Below, piece by piece: positions 5,642-7,522 of a stretch of 7,522 nt of DNA. The position numbers and the translations under genes were made by a program. The DNA comes from Turicibacter sp. (lineage in GTDB: Bacteria; Bacillota; Bacilli; MOL361; Turicibacteraceae). Each line of letters begins with the position of its first letter. Positions within the stretch are counted from its first letter, which is position 1. The stretch is taken from the NCBI GenBank assembly GCA_030531025.1, contig JAUMTV010000137.1, positions 1 through 7,522 of the forward strand, in the 5' to 3' direction. The notes below the pieces were generated by a model. That model did not search any database, was not told the origin of the DNA, and saw only the letters and a list, made by a program, of their open reading frames with translations.

Positions 5642-6547
5642 TTATTTTCTTTTCACGTATTTTGTATTTAGACTAATATAACCAACACCCGATTTGAGTT
5701 TACCAAGTCCATTCTCTTCACTGGTGATCGTGTAGACTTCTCCCCGCTTCACGATCCCAACGACTTTAGAGTTAAAGTCGGCTTTTTGTCTGATGTTGAG
5801 TTCGTCACAGATAATCTCAACTAAGAAAGACTGATCTGTTGCAGCTGTTATCTGAGTTCCCTCACTCACTTTCTCAACATCTACCTCATTCACCCAAGAC
5901 ACAATTTTAGATAATAGTAATTTATTCCCATTCACTTTTGTTACTTCATAGGTCGAATATTTGACAAATGAAGCTATTTTTTGACCTGTGGCATATGTCG
6001 TCGCTGATGCTTTCACTCTGACTTGATCACCGACTTTAAAGCCTTGTGATGTTGTTACGGGTATATCATTTAAATAACTTTTAATCATTTGAATAAAGCC
6101 ATTCCACCCTTTGTCTAAGGTTCGATGTGGGCAATATTTGTGACTAAAATCTTGATGTTTCTTTACTTTATCAATGCCCCAACCCCGCTCTCTTAAAAGC
6201 GTGGCGATAAAGTGTGCGGCATTTTTTTCGGCGTTGTCAAACCGTGTTCCCCCTGATTTCGAATAACAAATTTCTATGGTGATTCCTTTTCGATTCCCGC
6301 TTCCATTCGCTCCATCTCCGCACGCCCAAGCGTTCCGATTGATGGGTAAGCCTTGAACGACTTCCTGATCATCAACGGCATAATGAAAAGAAACTTGATT
6401 TTCGTTTCGAATCATATAGGCAATCTCATCCTTTGCTGATGCATCATTAGCCGTATTATGAACGACAATGAATTCGGCAGTCATAGAATATGGACATTTA
6501 ATTGAATAGTTATCTAATGCGACTAAGTTTTGTTTCACCGCATACAT
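5642..6547 (-). CDS. Phage endolysin, N-acetylmuramoyl-L-alanine amidase (Amidase_2) with SH3-like wall-binding domains
   Basis: A 301-residue enzyme that cuts the amide bond between N-acetylmuramic acid and L-alanine of peptidoglycan at the end of phage growth. The Amidase_2/PGRP catalytic domain spans about 20-158. Its zinc ligands are visible as H30 (FIVVHNT), H131 (KKHQDF) and C139 (KYCPHR), with K137 and Y56 where T7-lysozyme-type amidases have catalytic residues. Residues 168-228 (GFKVGDQVRVKA ...) form an SH3-like module common in lysins of Bacillota, and 240-301 is a bacterial SH3 domain (LNIRQKADFNSKVVGIVKRG). There is no signal peptide, so release depends on the holin. The ATG follows GAGGGGGAAG at good spacing; that site lies in the last codons of the holin gene, so the two are coupled. 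Confidence 0.92.
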   Translation of the reverse strand: MYAVKQNLVALDNYSIKCPYSMTAEFIVVHNTANDASAKDEIAYMIRNENQVSFHYAVDDQEVVQGLPINRNAWACGDGANGSGNRKGITIEICYSKSGGTRFDNAEKNAAHFIATLLRERGWGIDKVKKHQDFSHKYCPHRTLDKGWNGFIQMIKSYLNDIPVTTSQGFKVGDQVRVKASATTYATGQKIASFVKYSTYEVTKVNGNKLLLSKIVSWVNEVDVEKVSEGTQITAATDQSFLVEIICDELNIRQKADFNSKVVGIVKRGEVYTITSEENGLGKLKSGVGYISLNTKYVKRK

Positions 6548-6550
6548 CGT

Positions 6551-6985
6551 TTATTCTTCCCCCTCTAATGTCTCTTTTAAGCGTTCGACTGATTTCATAA
6601 TAAACTGTGGTAATGGTACCCCAACTTCGCCTAAATTCTCAAATAAGCTCACGAGTTCAAAGAGTCCAAAAAAGCAAAGCATCACATGACCTAGACCAAT
6701 TTGTTCTACTTTAAAGAAGGCTAAAATCTCACTTGGAATAAAGGTGACAAAATTAAATTCAATGAGAGAATCCATCACAATGAAAACTAATAATGCCAGT
6801 AAGACCCCTGCTTTTCTAATGAGTCCATTCGTTCCAACGGTTGAATTAATGCCCCGCTTCTGTGCGATGGCTTTAAATATCCCGCTTAAAATATCACAAA
6901 CCATTAAAAAAACGACTAAGGTCATTCCCCCAACTGGCACCGTGATTTCATGTGAGAAAATCTCGATAATCTTTGTTGCAATCAC
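6551..6985 (-). CDS. Phage holin, phage_holin_4 (toxin secretion/phage lysis) family
   Basis: A small membrane protein that opens the cytoplasmic membrane so that the endolysin can reach the wall. Hydrophobic segments lie at GGMTLVVFLMVCDIL, AGVLLALLVFIVMD and HVMLCFFGLFELVSLF. The family pattern CDILSGIFKAI followed by INSTVGTNGLIRKAG is clear. I prefer the GTG at 6985 (144 residues, the usual family length) because AAAGGGGGG lies 7 bases before it. An in-frame ATG at 7048 gives 165 residues but has only a weak ribosome site (GGGATGAGAG) and adds 21 residues of uncertain value. The gene ends 3 bases before the lysin ATG. Two starts could also set lysis timing, as known for dual-start holins of other families; this is speculation here. 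Confidence 0.88.
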   Translation of the reverse strand: MIATKIIEIFSHEITVPVGGMTLVVFLMVCDILSGIFKAIAQKRGINSTVGTNGLIRKAGVLLALLVFIVMDSLIEFNFVTFIPSEILAFFKVEQIGLGHVMLCFFGLFELVSLFENLGEVGVPLPQFIMKSVERLKETLEGEE

Positions 6986-7048
6986 GACCTGTCCCCCCTT
7001 TCCTAGATGATTATCAACAACCTTTGATACTAATAAGTATAGCCCCAT

Positions 7049-7250
7049 TTACACTCTCATCCCAATACAGATCATCGCAACAGTACATACCCCACACCCT
7101 TATATCCTCTTCTATGTGTATAGCACGACACTAGAAGATAAAACATCATTGAAAACTCGGGGAGTTTTCCGCATAACTCAAAATGCAGTCCGTACAGACC
7201 AAAAATAAGTGTTAAACAACCCAAACATTTACCGAGGTCAAAAATATCCC
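7049..7250 (-). promoter_or_regulatory. Leader between SSB and holin with two hairpins
   Basis: About 200 bases without a gene. GAAAACT/AGTTTTC (7151-7169) forms a 7 bp hairpin shortly after the SSB stop and could be a weak terminator, though the T-run after it is poor. A second hairpin pairs TCTTCTA (7108-7114) with TAGAAGA (7132-7138). A TATACA -10-like box lies on the minus strand near 7120, without a good -35. The region probably holds the signals that separate SSB from lysis-gene expression. Confidence 0.35.
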
Positions 7251-7522
7251 CTAAAACGGTAAGTCGTCGTCACTCATTGAAATAGTTGCTACATTAGAAT
7301 TTAGTCCTCCTGCTAACGTGGTAGCAGTTATAAAAGGATTGTTATAGTTGGTACTGGTGGATGTGTTCTCTTGTGCTTGATCATTTGAATTAAATGAATG
7401 ATGACTAGATATTTCAGAATTTTGTTGATAATTAGCAGGCTCTACGGGTTCGGGCATCGCACTACTTTTTTTAGATTCTAAGAATGTAAATTTATTAACT
7501 AAAACCTCGGATATATACTGAC
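7251..7522 (-). CDS. ssb: Single-stranded DNA-binding protein, 3' part (5' end outside the window)
   Basis: The visible 89 residues are the C-terminal part of an SSB; the gene enters from beyond the right edge, so the first visible Met at 7457 is not its start. The segment QYISEVLVNKFTFLESK matches the last strand of the OB-fold in bacterial SSBs (usually a tyrosine, then TEV, then a QFLE-like run). A flexible linker rich in Asn, Ser, Thr and Gln follows. It ends in SDDDLPF, the acidic tip by which SSB recruits replication and repair partners such as PriA, RecG and RecO. The protein coats single-stranded DNA during replication. Being beside a lysis cassette, it is probably the phage copy rather than the chromosomal one, which usually lies between rpsF and rpsR. 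Confidence 0.9.
   Translation of the reverse strand, partial: QYISEVLVNKFTFLESKKSSAMPEPVEPANYQQNSEISSHHSFNSNDQAQENTSTSTNYNNPFITATTLAGGLNSNVATISMSDDDLPF

Noticed and set aside
6744..7010. Plus-strand ORF of 88 codons
   Set aside because: It lies antisense to the well-supported holin gene, has no ribosome site and a composition typical of a shadow frame.
7251..7457. A separate 68-residue protein starting at the Met at 7457
   Set aside because: The frame stays open upstream to the window edge and encodes the end of the SSB OB-fold, so this Met is internal.

Overview
The window is AT-rich DNA from a low-GC Gram-positive host (Bacillota), most likely part of a prophage or phage. The evidence is a phage lysis cassette, a phage-style SSB, strong AGGAGG-type ribosome binding sites and tightly packed minus-strand genes. 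The host genus cannot be fixed from the sequence; an Erysipelotrichia or Turicibacter-like host is only a guess from the style of the lysin.

All recognisable genes are on the minus strand, so transcription runs from the right end of the window to the left. From the right: the 3' part of a single-stranded DNA-binding protein gene, cut by the window end (7251-7522); a leader of about 200 bases; a holin (6551-6985, or up to 7048) and an N-acetylmuramoyl-L-alanine amidase endolysin (5642-6547), coupled by the lysin ribosome binding site lying in the holin 3' end; then a weak intrinsic terminator. A very AT-rich gap of about 350 bases follows. It leads into a compact three-gene operon (2316-5242) that I recognise as an ABC-three-component (ABC-3C) conflict system: a protein with the ABC-3C C-terminal domain and a degenerate nuclease-like N-terminus, a 78-residue middle component, and an SMC/Rad50-like ATPase of the DUF2326 type. 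This operon is visibly poorer in GC than the lysis genes and looks like cargo added to the phage.

The left 2.25 kb (1-2254) has no convincing gene. It holds a tandem array of five copies of a structured, apparently non-coding unit. Each copy is bounded by the same 8-base inverted pair (CCCGCTAC ... GTAGCGGG), which encloses a long stem starting ACTAA and ending TTAGT. The inner base pairs of that stem differ between copies but stay complementary, which is compensatory change and points to selection on folded RNA (or folded single-stranded DNA). Copies carry further conserved hairpins (called C, D, E and F here). Start-to-start distances are about 565, 497, 378 and 570 bases. Copies 2 and 4 are complete, copy 3 is stripped to one stem, copy 1 has an extra stem, and copy 5 is cut off next to the ABC-3C operon. 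G-T wobbles and T-tracts favour the plus strand, so the RNAs would be convergent with the phage genes, but this is not settled.

How it fits together (inference): SSB and the lysis genes serve the phage cycle. The ABC-3C operon is probably a defence or superinfection-exclusion cargo. The repeated RNA array is the least explained part. It recalls the large ornate phage RNAs (GOLLD, ROOL) in size and setting, but I cannot match it to any family by eye.
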